In this document: positions 47,532 to 55,670 of the stretch, piece after piece
Position numbering within the stretch: position 1 is the stretch's first letter
Layout: the number at the start of each line of letters is the position of its first letter
Source: Streptomyces barringtoniae
Lineage (GTDB): Bacteria > Actinomycetota > Actinomycetes > Streptomycetales > Streptomycetaceae
DNA length: 64,000 nt
Reading direction: 5' to 3'
Assembly: GCF_020819595.1 (NCBI RefSeq)
Contig: NZ_JAJHNP010000013.1
Span: 1 to 64,000, forward strand
Notes under the pieces: generated by a model
The model's input: only the letters and a program-made list of their open reading frames with translations
What the model was told of the DNA's origin: nothing
Database searches by the model: none
Made by a program: the position numbers and the translations under genes

Positions 47532-49019
47532 ATGGCCGATCCCAAGGGGTTCATGACCACGCCGCGCCAGGAGTGGGCGCGGCGGCCCGTCGGGGAGCGG
47601 GTGCGGGACTGGGACGAGGTGTACGTTCCGGGAGCGCTGCTGCCCATCATCAGCAAGCAGGCCGACCGGTGCATGGACTGTGGCATCCCGTTCTGCCACG
47701 ACGCCTGTCCGCTGGGCAATCTGATCCCCGAGTGGAACGACCTGGTCTCGCGGGAGGACTGGCGGGCGGCGAGCGACCGGCTGCACGCGACGAACAACTT
47801 CCCCGAGTTCACCGGGCGGTTGTGCCCGGCGCCGTGCGAGGCGGGGTGCGTGCTGGCGATCAACCAGCCGGCCGTCACCATCAAGAACGTCGAGTGCGCG
47901 ATCGCCGACCGGGCATGGGAGGAAGGTTTCACCCAGGCTCGGCCGCCCGATCGGCTCTCCGGGAAGACGATCGCCGTCATCGGCTCCGGGCCCACCGGGC
48001 TCGCCGCGGCTCAGCAGCTGACGCGAGCCGGGCACACGGTCGCCGTGTACGAGAAGGACGACCGGATCGGCGGGCTGATGCGGTACGGGATCCCCGCGTT
48101 CAAGATGGAGAAGCGGCATCTGGAACGGCGGATCGAGCAGATGCGGGCCGAGGGGACGAAGTTCCGTACGTCGACGGCCGTCGGGCGGGATGTCGGGGCG
48201 GTGGAGCTGCGCGGACGGTACGACGCCGTCGTCATCGCCACGGGAGCCACGGCGTGGCGGGAACTTCCGGTCCCGGGCCGGGAGTTGAACGGGATACACC
48301 AGGCGATGGAGTATCTGCCGCTGTCGAATCGAGTCTGCGAGGGGGATCTGGCGGCTTCACCGCTGTCCGCGGCCGGCAGGCATGTGGTGATCGTGGGCGG
48401 CGGGGACACCGGGGCGGACTGTCTGGGGACCGCGGTGCGCGAGGGAGCCGCGTCCGTGACCCAACTGGACATCTACGCGCAGCCGGGCGCCGAGCGCGAC
48501 GAATACGCCGAGCCGTGGCCGACGTACCCGAAGACCTACCGGCTGTCGGCCGCGCACGAGGAGGCCCGGGACCTGCGTACGGCACCGGCGGCGGACGCGG
48601 ACGCACGGCTGTTCGCGGCGTCCACGCTCCGCTTCACCGGGGACGACGGCGGCCGGGTGAGTTCCCTGCACCTGGTGGAGGTCGACGAGGCGCGTCGCCC
48701 GGTGCCGGGCACCGACCGGGTGCTTCCCGCCGATCTCGTGCTGCTCGCCCTCGGGTTCTCCGGGCCGGACCAGGAGGACGGGCTGATCGGGCAACTGGGG
48801 CTGAGGCTCGATCCGCGCGGCACGATCGCCCGGGACGACGGCTTCGCGACCAACGTTCCCGGGGTCTTCGCCGCCGGGGACGCGGCGCGCGGGCAGTCGC
48901 TCATCGTCTGGGCGATCGCGGAGGGGCGGGCGGTGGCGGCGGCCGTCGACCGCTATCTGACCGGGAGTTCAAGGCTGCCGGCACCGGTCTCTCCGAGGGA
49001 TCGGCCGATGAGGGTGTAG
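47532..49019 (+). CDS. gltD: glutamate synthase small subunit (GltD-like)
   Basis: This 495-residue FAD/NADPH oxidoreductase has N-terminal 4Fe-4S cysteines (CMDCGIPFCHDACPLGN; CPAPCEAGCVLAI), an FAD Rossmann site IAVIGSGPTGLAAAQQL, an NADPH site VVIVGGGDTGADCLGTA and a C-terminal GVFAAGDAARGQSLIVWAIAEGR. Small subunits pass electrons to GltB, but no gltB is adjacent. It may be a second, orphan copy serving another partner. The stop codon lies inside a 15-bp tandem repeat. Confidence 0.93.
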   Translation: MADPKGFMTTPRQEWARRPVGERVRDWDEVYVPGALLPIISKQADRCMDCGIPFCHDACPLGNLIPEWNDLVSREDWRAASDRLHATNNFPEFTGRLCPAPCEAGCVLAINQPAVTIKNVECAIADRAWEEGFTQARPPDRLSGKTIAVIGSGPTGLAAAQQLTRAGHTVAVYEKDDRIGGLMRYGIPAFKMEKRHLERRIEQMRAEGTKFRTSTAVGRDVGAVELRGRYDAVVIATGATAWRELPVPGRELNGIHQAMEYLPLSNRVCEGDLAASPLSAAGRHVVIVGGGDTGADCLGTAVREGAASVTQLDIYAQPGAERDEYAEPWPTYPKTYRLSAAHEEARDLRTAPAADADARLFAASTLRFTGDDGGRVSSLHLVEVDEARRPVPGTDRVLPADLVLLALGFSGPDQEDGLIGQLGLRLDPRGTIARDDGFATNVPGVFAAGDAARGQSLIVWAIAEGRAVAAAVDRYLTGSSRLPAPVSPRDRPMRV

Positions 49020-49073
49020 CCGGTGAGGGTGTAGCCGGTGGGGGTGTAGCCGGTGGGGGTGTAGCCGGTGGGG
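49014..49073. repeat. 15-bp tandem repeat at gltD stop
   Basis: Four full copies of GTGTAGCCGGTGRGG (49014-49028, 49029-49043, 49044-49058, 49059-49073), with partial copies on both sides. The first copy supplies the gltD TAG stop codon. Repeat gain or loss would not change the protein unless it shifts the first copy. Confidence 0.9.
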
Positions 49074-49177
49074 GTGCAGGTGCGGCCGACGGTTTCCTGT
49101 GGCCGTGGGTTGTCCTGGCCGACGGGGGTGCTGCCGGTTCGGCACCGCCGAATCACGCCATCATGAATGATCATCAT

Positions 49178-49241
49178 TGCCGTTGATCACCATCGCCGTT
49201 GATCACCATCGCCGTTGATCACCATTGCCGTTGATCGGCAT
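49178..49241. repeat. 16-bp tandem repeat between gltD and AhpD-like gene
   Basis: Four copies of GCCGTTGATCACCATC start at 49178, 49194, 49210 and 49226; the last two are slightly diverged. The unit contains the palindrome TGATCA. It lies between two converging genes, so a promoter role is unlikely. Confidence 0.9.
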
Positions 49242-49304
49242 CGTGGTGGGATGAAGGTCACTGGCGGGATCAGGTGATCGGGGCCGACGCCGACCGTGCT
49301 CGGG

Positions 49305-49823
49305 TCATCCCTTCCGCTCGTCCGTCCCCGCCACCTTCCCCGTCGACAGGGCCACCCGGTTCCACGTGTTGATCGTGCAGATCATGGCGATGACGTGGGC
49401 CAGTTCCTGCTCGTCGAAGTGGGCCGCGGCCTCGGCGTAGACGGTGTCGGGGACACCGGCGTCGGCGACGAGGGTCAGGGCCTCCGTGAGCGCGAGGGCG
49501 GCCTGTTCCCTGGGGGTGAAGAAGTGCCGGGCCTCGCGCCAGACGGCCACCATGTGCAGCCGGTCCTCGCTCTCGCCGGCCTTGCGCGCGTCGTTGGTGT
49601 GCATGTGCAGGCAGTAGGCGCAGTGGTTGAGCAGGGAGGCGCGGATCTGGATCAGCTCCACCAGTGCCGGGTCGAGGTCGGCGCGGGCGGCGGCGTCGAA
49701 TCCGATGAGGGCGCGGAAGACCTTCGGGGCGGACTTGGCGAAGTCCAGTCGGGCGCGGACGTCCTCGGCCTCGGCGATCGCGGTGGTGATGTCGGCTGCG
49801 GTGGTGCTCGTGTTCGTCGTCAT
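49305..49823 (-). CDS. carboxymuconolactone decarboxylase / AhpD-like protein
   Basis: This 172-residue alkylhydroperoxidase-fold protein has the redox motif SLLNHCAYCLHMHTNDARKAG (CxxC plus His) and a C-terminal helix LAHVIAMICTINTWNRVAL. Members reduce peroxides with a thiol partner. It is divergent from a MocR-type regulator 46 bp away, a pairing often seen in Streptomyces, so that regulator probably controls it. Confidence 0.9.
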   Translation of the reverse strand: MTTNTSTTAADITTAIAEAEDVRARLDFAKSAPKVFRALIGFDAAARADLDPALVELIQIRASLLNHCAYCLHMHTNDARKAGESEDRLHMVAVWREARHFFTPREQAALALTEALTLVADAGVPDTVYAEAAAHFDEQELAHVIAMICTINTWNRVALSTGKVAGTDERKG

Positions 49824-49869
49824 GGCTTCAACCTAGGGGCCCGATAGACCGGCTGTAGGGTGCATTTTC
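49824..49869. promoter_or_regulatory. divergent promoter region, AhpD-like / MocR
   Basis: Only 46 bp separate the two ATGs. TAGGGT (49856-49861, plus) lies 8 bp before the MocR ATG, and CTAGGT-type -10 sequence on the minus strand lies about 11 bp before the other ATG. Neither gene has a clear Shine-Dalgarno, so both mRNAs may be leaderless and a single bound regulator could control both. Confidence 0.45.
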
Positions 49870-51291
49870 ATGACGGAATCGTGGGTCAATTCCGCGGAGC
49901 GGATCGGCGCCGACCTGCATCTGGAGCTTTCGGGTCCGGGCGGGCGGCGGGCGGCGCTGACCCGGGCGCTGCGGGAGGCCGTGCGCAGTGGGCGGCTGGC
50001 GGCGGGCACCCGGTTGCCGCCGTACCGTTCGCTCGCCGCCGATCTGGGCGTGGCCCGCAACACGGTGGCCGACGCCTACGCGGAACTGGTGGCGGAGGGC
50101 TGGCTGACCGCCCGCCAGGGTTCGGGCACCCGGGTCGCCGACCGGGCGGAGCCGTTGCGGCACGCCGTGCGCACGCCCGCTGAAGCACCTCCACGCGCGC
50201 GTGGCCCGCGACACGATCTGCGGCAGGGCACACCGGACGCGTCGGCGTTCCCGCGGGCGGCCTGGTCGGCCTGCTACCGGCGAGCCCTCCTGGCGGCGCC
50301 GAACGAGGCGTTCGGGCCGGGGGATCCGGCCGGGCGCCGGGAACTGCGTGAGGCGTTGACCGAATATCTGGCACGCGCGCGTGGCGTGCGGACCGAGCCG
50401 GGCCGGATCGTGATCTGCTCGGGCTTCGCGCACGGGCTGCGGCTGCTGTTCGGCCAGGGTGCGGGCGGGGTGCTGCGCGGTCCGCTGGGCGTGGAGGCGT
50501 ACGGGTTGGGCTTCCACCGGGAGCTGCTCACCACGGCCGGGGTGCGGACGGTGCCGCTGCCGCTGGACGAGCACGGCGCGCGGGTGGACGTACTCGGGCG
50601 GGAGCGGGCCGTGCTGCTCACGCCTGCACACCAGTTCCCGACGGGCGGGCCGCTGCACCCGGAGCGCCGGGCGGCCGTGATCGACTGGGCACGCGCGCGT
50701 GGGACGGTCGTACTGGAGGACGACTACGACGGCGAGTTCCGGTACGACCGCAAGCCGGTCGGTGCGCTCCAGGGCCTCGATCCGGAGCGGGTGATCCACC
50801 TCGGGTCGGTCAGCAAGAGCTTGTCACCGGCGCTGCGGCTGGGCTGGCTGGTGCTGCCGGAGCGCTATGTCGGGCCGGTGCTGGCGGCGAAGGGCGAGCG
50901 GGAGGGCTGGGCGAGCGTCCCGGACCAGCTGGCCCTTGCGGAGTTCATCGTCTCCGGGTCGTACGACCGTCATGTGCGGCGCATGCGGCAGCGCTATCGG
51001 CGCCGGCGTGACCGGCTCGTCGCCGCGCTCGCCGGACACGCGCCGCATGTCGCGGTGACGGGCATCGCGGCCGGGCTGCACGCGGTGCTGCGGCTGCCGC
51101 CGGGAACGGAGCGGTCCACGGTGAAGGCCGCCGCGTGGCAGGGGATCGCCCTGGACGGACTCGCCGCGTTCCGGCATCCGGAGGCGATGGCGACTGCGGG
51201 TGACGGACTGGTCGTGGGGTACGCGGCTGCCGCCGAACACGCCTATGGGGCGGCGCTGGAGGCGCTGTGCGGGGTGCTGCCTCCCGGGTGA
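49870..51291 (+). CDS. MocR/PdxR-type transcriptional regulator
   Basis: This 473-residue fusion has an N-terminal GntR winged helix (residues 18-90: RLPPYRSLAADLGVARNTVADAYAEL) and a C-terminal fold-type-I aminotransferase domain with the PLP lysine in HLGSVSKSLSPALRLGW and DDYDGEFRYDRKP. It binds PLP as effector and does not transaminate. Its likely target is the divergent AhpD-like gene. Three copies of a CACGCGCGCGTG palindrome lie inside this gene. Confidence 0.93.
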   Translation: MTESWVNSAERIGADLHLELSGPGGRRAALTRALREAVRSGRLAAGTRLPPYRSLAADLGVARNTVADAYAELVAEGWLTARQGSGTRVADRAEPLRHAVRTPAEAPPRARGPRHDLRQGTPDASAFPRAAWSACYRRALLAAPNEAFGPGDPAGRRELREALTEYLARARGVRTEPGRIVICSGFAHGLRLLFGQGAGGVLRGPLGVEAYGLGFHRELLTTAGVRTVPLPLDEHGARVDVLGRERAVLLTPAHQFPTGGPLHPERRAAVIDWARARGTVVLEDDYDGEFRYDRKPVGALQGLDPERVIHLGSVSKSLSPALRLGWLVLPERYVGPVLAAKGEREGWASVPDQLALAEFIVSGSYDRHVRRMRQRYRRRRDRLVAALAGHAPHVAVTGIAAGLHAVLRLPPGTERSTVKAAAWQGIALDGLAAFRHPEAMATAGDGLVVGYAAAAEHAYGAALEALCGVLPPG

Positions 51292-51299
51292 GGAGCGGG

Positions 51300-51640
51300 A
51301 TGCCGCCGGCGTGCGCAGCGGATTGCCTCCGGCCCGCTGAGCTGGTCGCCTCCGGCCCACCGGACCCGGCCGCCTCCGGCCCACGGGACCCGGCCGCCTC
51401 CGGCCTGCGGAGCAGGTCCCCTCCGGCGTGCGGAATCCGGCTCCCCCCGGCCGACAGAACCCGGTCGCGTCCCGCCTGCACAGCGGGTTGCCTCCGGCGT
51501 GCGGAATCCGGCTCCCCCCGGCCGACGGAACCCGGCCGCGTCCCGCCTGCACAGCGGGTTGCCTCCGGCGTGCGGAATCCGGTGGCCTCCGGCCTGCGCA
51601 GCGGGTTGCCTTCGGACTGCGGTGCGGTGGTTCAGAGATC
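51300..51640. repeat. CCTCCGGC-based degenerate and 71-bp tandem repeats
   Basis: A ~340-bp array of units starting CCTCCGGC, about 23-25 bp each, including two almost identical 71-bp higher-order copies (51421-51491, 51492-51562) and a partial third from 51563. It begins just after the MocR stop. Several frames stay open through it, but the peptides are repetitive and have no family. With 51641-51928, where I see nothing further than a few short GC palindromes, it forms a 637-bp gene-free stretch. Confidence 0.85.
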
Positions 51641-51928
51641 GGGGTCGGCGGCGGTGACGTAAACCTTCGCGCCCGGTGGCCGACTGCGGCCGGCTGCCGG
51701 GATCCGGTCGGCCGGAGCGGGTCCGGCGGATCGGGGGGTAGCGATGACTTGCGACGGAAGGATCCGCTGCCTGCGCACCTGAACCGCGAGCAGCGTAAGC
51801 GCTGGCGCTCGGCCGCGCAGCCGAATAAGCGCCGAGCGGGCCCGGGCAGGCCCTACCCTCCGATTACCGGGCGAGCCCGCCGCGGGACCCGGGGCGAGCC
51901 CGCCGCTCAGCAGGTGCGCGGCGCCGGC

Positions 51929-52738
51929 CTACCGTTTCCGGGCCACCGCCCCGTACCCCGGAATCACCCCGTCGTCCTGGCCCGGGACCGGCTCGCCCAG
52001 TTCCGGGTGCCACTTGTGGACGATCTCGACGCCGGGCTCGACGAGGTCGAGGCCGGTGAAGAAGCGGGTGAACTCGTCGCGGGGGCGCAGGGCGAGGGTG
52101 ACGCCGGCCGCCTTCAGTTTCTCGGTGGCGGCCGCCGACTCCTCGGGGGTGAAGTCGGCCGTGGCGTGGGTCATCATCAGGTAGCTGCCGGAGGGCAGTT
52201 CGGCGAGCAGCCGGCCGACCAGGTCGTGCGCGCCGTCCTCGTCGGAGATGAAGTGCAGCAGGGCGATCAGGGAGAGCGCGACCGGACGGTCGAGGTCCAG
52301 GATCTCCTTGGCACCCGCGATGATCGCGTCCGGATCGCGCACGTCGGCCTGCAGGTACTCGGTCGCGCCCTCCGGTGTGCTGCGCAGCAGCGCCGCGGCG
52401 TGGGCCAGCACGATCGGGTCGTTGTCGCAGTAGACGATCCGGGCGTCGGGCGCGACCTGCTGGGCGATCTGGTGCAGGTTCGGCTCGGTGGGTATGCCGG
52501 TGCCGATGTCCAAGAACTGCCGTAGGCCCTGCTGGGCCAGCCAGCGGGTGGCGCGGTGCATGAACGCGCGGTTGACCCGGGCCAGCACCGGCACCCGGGG
52601 GTCGAGGGCCAGCATCTGCCGGCCCATCGCCTCGTCGACGGGGTAGTTGTCCTTGCCGCCGAGATACCAGTCGTACATCCGCGCGGGATGCGGCTTGCTG
52701 GTGTCGATCGCCACGGCCGTCCGGTCCTGCCCTGTCAT
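51929..52738 (-). CDS. SAM-dependent methyltransferase, DUF574 type
   Basis: This 269-residue protein has the DUF574/PF04672-type signature HPARMYDWYLGGKDNYPVDE, motif I FLDIGTGIPTEPNLHQIA and VYCDNDPIVLAHAAALL. The family is greatly expanded in Streptomyces; substrates are unknown. The start is ATG 52738 with GGAG six bases upstream. It neighbours a DUF397/XRE pair, a common association. Confidence 0.92.
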   Translation of the reverse strand: MTGQDRTAVAIDTSKPHPARMYDWYLGGKDNYPVDEAMGRQMLALDPRVPVLARVNRAFMHRATRWLAQQGLRQFLDIGTGIPTEPNLHQIAQQVAPDARIVYCDNDPIVLAHAAALLRSTPEGATEYLQADVRDPDAIIAGAKEILDLDRPVALSLIALLHFISDEDGAHDLVGRLLAELPSGSYLMMTHATADFTPEESAAATEKLKAAGVTLALRPRDEFTRFFTGLDLVEPGVEIVHKWHPELGEPVPGQDDGVIPGYGAVARKR

Positions 52739-52833
52739 GCGGCACTCCATAAGCGTCATGAACGTCCGGCGCAGTGAATGATCAAGTCAGTAATACGATA
52801 AGGAAGTTGAGCGGGAAGCAATACACGGTCTGG

Positions 52834-53088
52834 TCAGGACAGCAGGAAATCTGCCTCCCCCGCCTTGGCACCCTCTATGAACGCGGTCATCTCGGCGGTG
52901 GTGTAGATCAGCGCCGGCCCGTCCGGGTCGGTGGACTGGCGTACGGCGATCCGGCCGTCGGCCAGCTTCATCGCCTCCAGGCAGTTCCCGCCGTTGCCGC
53001 CGCTCCAGGGCTTGTGCCAGCCCTCGCTGCCCAACTCCCGCGCGGGCATGCCGTTGTAGACGCGTCCGCGCGGCGTGATGCGATCCAT
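52834..53088 (-). CDS. DUF397 domain protein
   Basis: This 84-residue protein has the family segment WHKPWSGGNGGNCLEAMKLADG and VRQSTDPDGPALIYTTAEMTAFIEGAKAGEAD. DUF397 proteins pair with WhiJ-like XRE regulators and act in developmental or antibiotic control (BldB/AbaA-type loci). Its ATG follows the XRE stop without a gap, so they are co-transcribed and probably act as a pair. Confidence 0.93.
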   Translation of the reverse strand: MDRITPRGRVYNGMPARELGSEGWHKPWSGGNGGNCLEAMKLADGRIAVRQSTDPDGPALIYTTAEMTAFIEGAKAGEADFLLS

Positions 53089-53949
53089 TCACAGCTCCTT
53101 GCGGAGGTCCCGGAGGATCTCCTTCGTGCGTTGTGCCGTAGCGGCCTGCGCCGCCATGCGGTCCATGACCTCGAGGTGGGTCGCCACCTCCGCGCGCGCG
53201 TCCAGGTAGACGGCGCCGGTCAGGTACTCGCTGTAGACCATGTCCGGCAGCTCCGGCATGGCGAATCGGAACAGCACGAAGGGCCCGTACGTCCCCGGGT
53301 GCGGCCCGCTCGCGAACGGGGCGACCTGGAGCGTCACATGAGGCAGCTTCGTGGCCTCGAGCAACTTGTCGATCTGCGCGCGCATCACCTCCGGCCCGCC
53401 GACCGGGCGGCGCAGGGCGGTCTCGTCCATCACCGCCCAGAAGCGGGGGGCGTCGGGACGGGTGAGCAGTTGCTGGCGTTGCATGCGCAGGGCGACGTGC
53501 CGCTCGATGTCGTCCGGACTGGTCTGGCCGATGGCACCGGACTTGAGGACACCGCGCGCGTAGTCCTCCGTCTGGAGCAGGCCGGGGACGAAGTGCGGCT
53601 CGTAGGAGCGGATGAGACCGGCCGCGCCCTCGAGGCTCACGTACATCGAGAACCAGCCGGGCAGGATGTCGTGGAAGCGCTGCCACCAGCCGGGCCTGTT
53701 GGCCTCCTCGGCGAGCTGGACGAAGAGTTCGGCCTCGTCGTCGGGTACGCCGTAGGCCTTCAGCAGCAGTTGCAGGTACGGGATCTTGAGGGCGACCTCG
53801 GCCATCTCCATGCGGCGGACGGTGGCGGGCGCGACGCGCAGGACGCGGGCGGCCTCCTCGCGCTTCAGTCCGGCGCGTTCCCGCAGGTCCAACAGGCGTC
53901 GGCCGAGGACCACCTGGCCCACCGTCGGCGCGGACCGCGGTTCGCTCAC
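53089..53949 (-). CDS. WhiJ-like XRE family regulator
   Basis: This 286-residue protein has an N-terminal XRE HTH (residues 10-65: LLDLRERAGLKREEAARVLRVAPATVRRMEMAE in outline) and a C-terminal DUF5753-type domain (YEPHFVPGLLQTEDYARGVL; TLQVAPFASGPHPG; VYSEYLTGAVYLD). The start is GTG 53949. Together with DUF397 downstream and the divergent ATP-binding gene it forms the abaA/whiJ-like locus type of Streptomyces. Confidence 0.92.
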   Translation of the reverse strand: MSEPRSAPTVGQVVLGRRLLDLRERAGLKREEAARVLRVAPATVRRMEMAEVALKIPYLQLLLKAYGVPDDEAELFVQLAEEANRPGWWQRFHDILPGWFSMYVSLEGAAGLIRSYEPHFVPGLLQTEDYARGVLKSGAIGQTSPDDIERHVALRMQRQQLLTRPDAPRFWAVMDETALRRPVGGPEVMRAQIDKLLEATKLPHVTLQVAPFASGPHPGTYGPFVLFRFAMPELPDMVYSEYLTGAVYLDARAEVATHLEVMDRMAAQAATAQRTKEILRDLRKEL

Positions 53950-53994
53950 GCTCTCACCTCCACCGCACGCCTCCACCGAACGTTTCCTGACAGA

Positions 53995-54032
53995 TGTTTC
54001 CCGGCAGCCCTGCTGTTTCCCGACAGCCCTGC
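53995..54032. repeat. 19-bp tandem duplication upstream of XRE gene
   Basis: TGTTTCCCGGCAGCCCTGC (53995-54013) is repeated with one change at 54014-54032, and a weaker copy lies just before (53981-53994). It sits 46 bp upstream of the XRE start. Confidence 0.75.
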
Positions 54033-54146
54033 GGCGCCATTCGAAGATGCATTCGAAGACCGGGTCGGGTCTCCGATGCCCCCAATTGGCGCCGCTCGAC
54101 GTGCTGTTGCGAGCAGTGTGCCACGGCCTCTGACCGAGTCACACAG

Positions 54147-54179
54147 CACTCTGCATTTTTCAGAGTGATACTTGCCAAG
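54147..54179. promoter_or_regulatory. paired palindromes in XRE / ATP-binding divergent region
   Basis: CACTCTG (54147-54153) and CAGAGTG (54161-54167) form a perfect dyad around CATTTTT. Directly after comes the second dyad ACTTG-C-CAAGT (54170-54180). They lie 20-50 bp upstream of the GTG of the ATP-binding gene. They are good candidate sites for the adjacent XRE regulator. Confidence 0.55.
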
Positions 54180-54198
54180 TGTTCACGGCGGGGAGATA

Positions 54199-54945
54199 GT
54201 GGCAAGCGTGATTCCGTCCGCGCCCTTAGGAACAGACGCCGCCGCAGACCGTCCCGGTCTCGGCGCAGCCACGGGAGCAGCCCCTGACGGGGGCGCTGCC
54301 GGGCGCCGGTTCCGCTTCGAGCTGGCCGCACACCCGGGTTCCGTCGCCCAGGCGAGACGCCTCGCGCACGCCCGGCTGACCGGCTGGTCGGTGTGCGCGG
54401 ACACCTGCGACAGCGCGGCCCTGGTCATGTCCGAGCTGGTCACGAACGCGATCGTGCACACCGCGAGCAGTCGTGTGGTGTGCGAGCTGCACGACCACGA
54501 CGACACCGTGCGCATAGCCGTACGCGACGAGGGCTGTGCCCCAGGCGAACCCCACCCGTCCCCGCAGCGGCCCGACGAGGAGCACGGGAGGGGATTGCTC
54601 CTCGTCGACGCGCTGTGCCGGGCCTGGGGCGCCCAGGAACACGGGGCGGGGCTGCTGGTCTGGGCCGAGCTGGCCCGCCGGACCGACGCGGACCGCGACA
54701 CCGCCGCTCCACGGGCCGACCTGGGCTGGGGCGCCCGCCCCAAGCCGGGCCGCCCGGACGACTCAGGCGAGGACGAGACGCCGGAGGGCCGGCAACGGGC
54801 CGCTGGGCGTCCCCACCCTCACACCCCTGAGCACCAGCACCGCCCCGGGACACCGGACCCCCACCGGCACCGCGCCCCGGACCGGCCCCCGCACCAGCCT
54901 CTGCACCGGTTCCCCGAGCAGCGCCGCGCGGGGGAGCGACCGTGA
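54199..54945 (+). CDS. ATP-binding protein, RsbW-like anti-sigma kinase type
   Basis: This 248-residue protein has a HATPase_c_2 domain at about residues 30-165: N box ALVMSELVTNAIVHTAS, G1 VRDEGCAPG and G2 EEHGRGLLLVDALCRAWG. The C-terminal 80 residues are a His/Pro/Arg-rich disordered tail. Such proteins in abaA/whiJ-type loci modulate development and antibiotic output. GTG 54199 has GGGGAG close upstream; GTG 54208 is an alternative. Overlaps the next gene (GTGA). Confidence 0.85.
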   Translation: MASVIPSAPLGTDAAADRPGLGAATGAAPDGGAAGRRFRFELAAHPGSVAQARRLAHARLTGWSVCADTCDSAALVMSELVTNAIVHTASSRVVCELHDHDDTVRIAVRDEGCAPGEPHPSPQRPDEEHGRGLLLVDALCRAWGAQEHGAGLLVWAELARRTDADRDTAAPRADLGWGARPKPGRPDDSGEDETPEGRQRAAGRPHPHTPEHQHRPGTPDPHRHRAPDRPPHQPLHRFPEQRRAGERP

Positions 54946-55670
54946 CCGCGGAGTACCACTCCGGCGGCTACGGGCCCGGTTCCGGCGAGTACGACTCCCG
55001 CAGCCACGCCTCCGGCAGTTACGGCTCCCGCAGTCACGACTCCGGCGCTTACGACTCCGGCGGTTACGACTCCCGCAGTCACGACTCCGGCGGTTACGAC
55101 TCCGACCGGGAGGGTGTCACCGGCCGCCTCCTCGGGGGCGACAGGCACAACGTCACGAGCCCCTTCCCGCCCGGCGCCGCCGGTGTCTTCGGTGCCGCCC
55201 GTTCTGCCAGTGCCGCCAGTGCCGCCCGTTCCGCCAGTGCCGTCGGCACCGTCGGCCGGGGGCCCGAACCGGCCCTCGGCCTGGACACCCTGGTGCGGCT
55301 GCAGCGGCGCAGGTCCGTCCCGGGCGTGCCCCGCCGGCTCGCGATGCCGGACGGCATGACCGCACCGCTCGGCTGCGACGCCGTGGCCGTGCCCGACCGC
55401 CTCGGCCCGCTCGTCGTACCCCGGCTGCCCCGGCTGGGCTGTGTGTACACGGACGGCGCCCGCTGGTGGTGGATCGTCCCGTCGGACTCCGACTACGCCC
55501 TCCCCTGGCCCTCCCCGGCCCAGTACGCCCCCGGCGCCCTGGTCACCGGCACCGCCCGGCTCATCCACCGCCCGTCGGGCACGGTCCCGTACACCCCGCC
55601 GATCCCGCTGTACCTGGCCCTGTGCCGGGTGACGGGGACGGCCCCGGACTGGTCCAGGGCCGTCGCGTAG
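54942..55670 (+). CDS. hypothetical protein with Tyr/Ser/Gly repeat N-terminus
   Basis: This 242-residue protein starts at GTG 54942 inside the previous stop. Residues 1-57 are repeats of SRSHDSGGYDS-like units, then an Ala/Ser stretch. The C-terminal 130 residues are a conserved-looking globular part (LGCDAVAVPDRLGPLVVPRLP; CVYTDGARWWWIVPSDSDYALPWP). No family recognised with confidence. Translational coupling suggests it works with the ATP-binding protein. Confidence 0.7.
   Translation: MTAEYHSGGYGPGSGEYDSRSHASGSYGSRSHDSGAYDSGGYDSRSHDSGGYDSDREGVTGRLLGGDRHNVTSPFPPGAAGVFGAARSASAASAARSASAVGTVGRGPEPALGLDTLVRLQRRRSVPGVPRRLAMPDGMTAPLGCDAVAVPDRLGPLVVPRLPRLGCVYTDGARWWWIVPSDSDYALPWPSPAQYAPGALVTGTARLIHRPSGTVPYTPPIPLYLALCRVTGTAPDWSRAVA

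Noticed and set aside
47450..49186. 578-codon plus-strand frame across gltD and the repeats
   Set aside because: Another frame of gltD running into the 15-bp repeats; the gltD frame carries all conserved motifs.
51428..52525. 365-codon frame through the repeat array
   Set aside because: Translated tandem repeats followed by antisense of the DUF574 methyltransferase.
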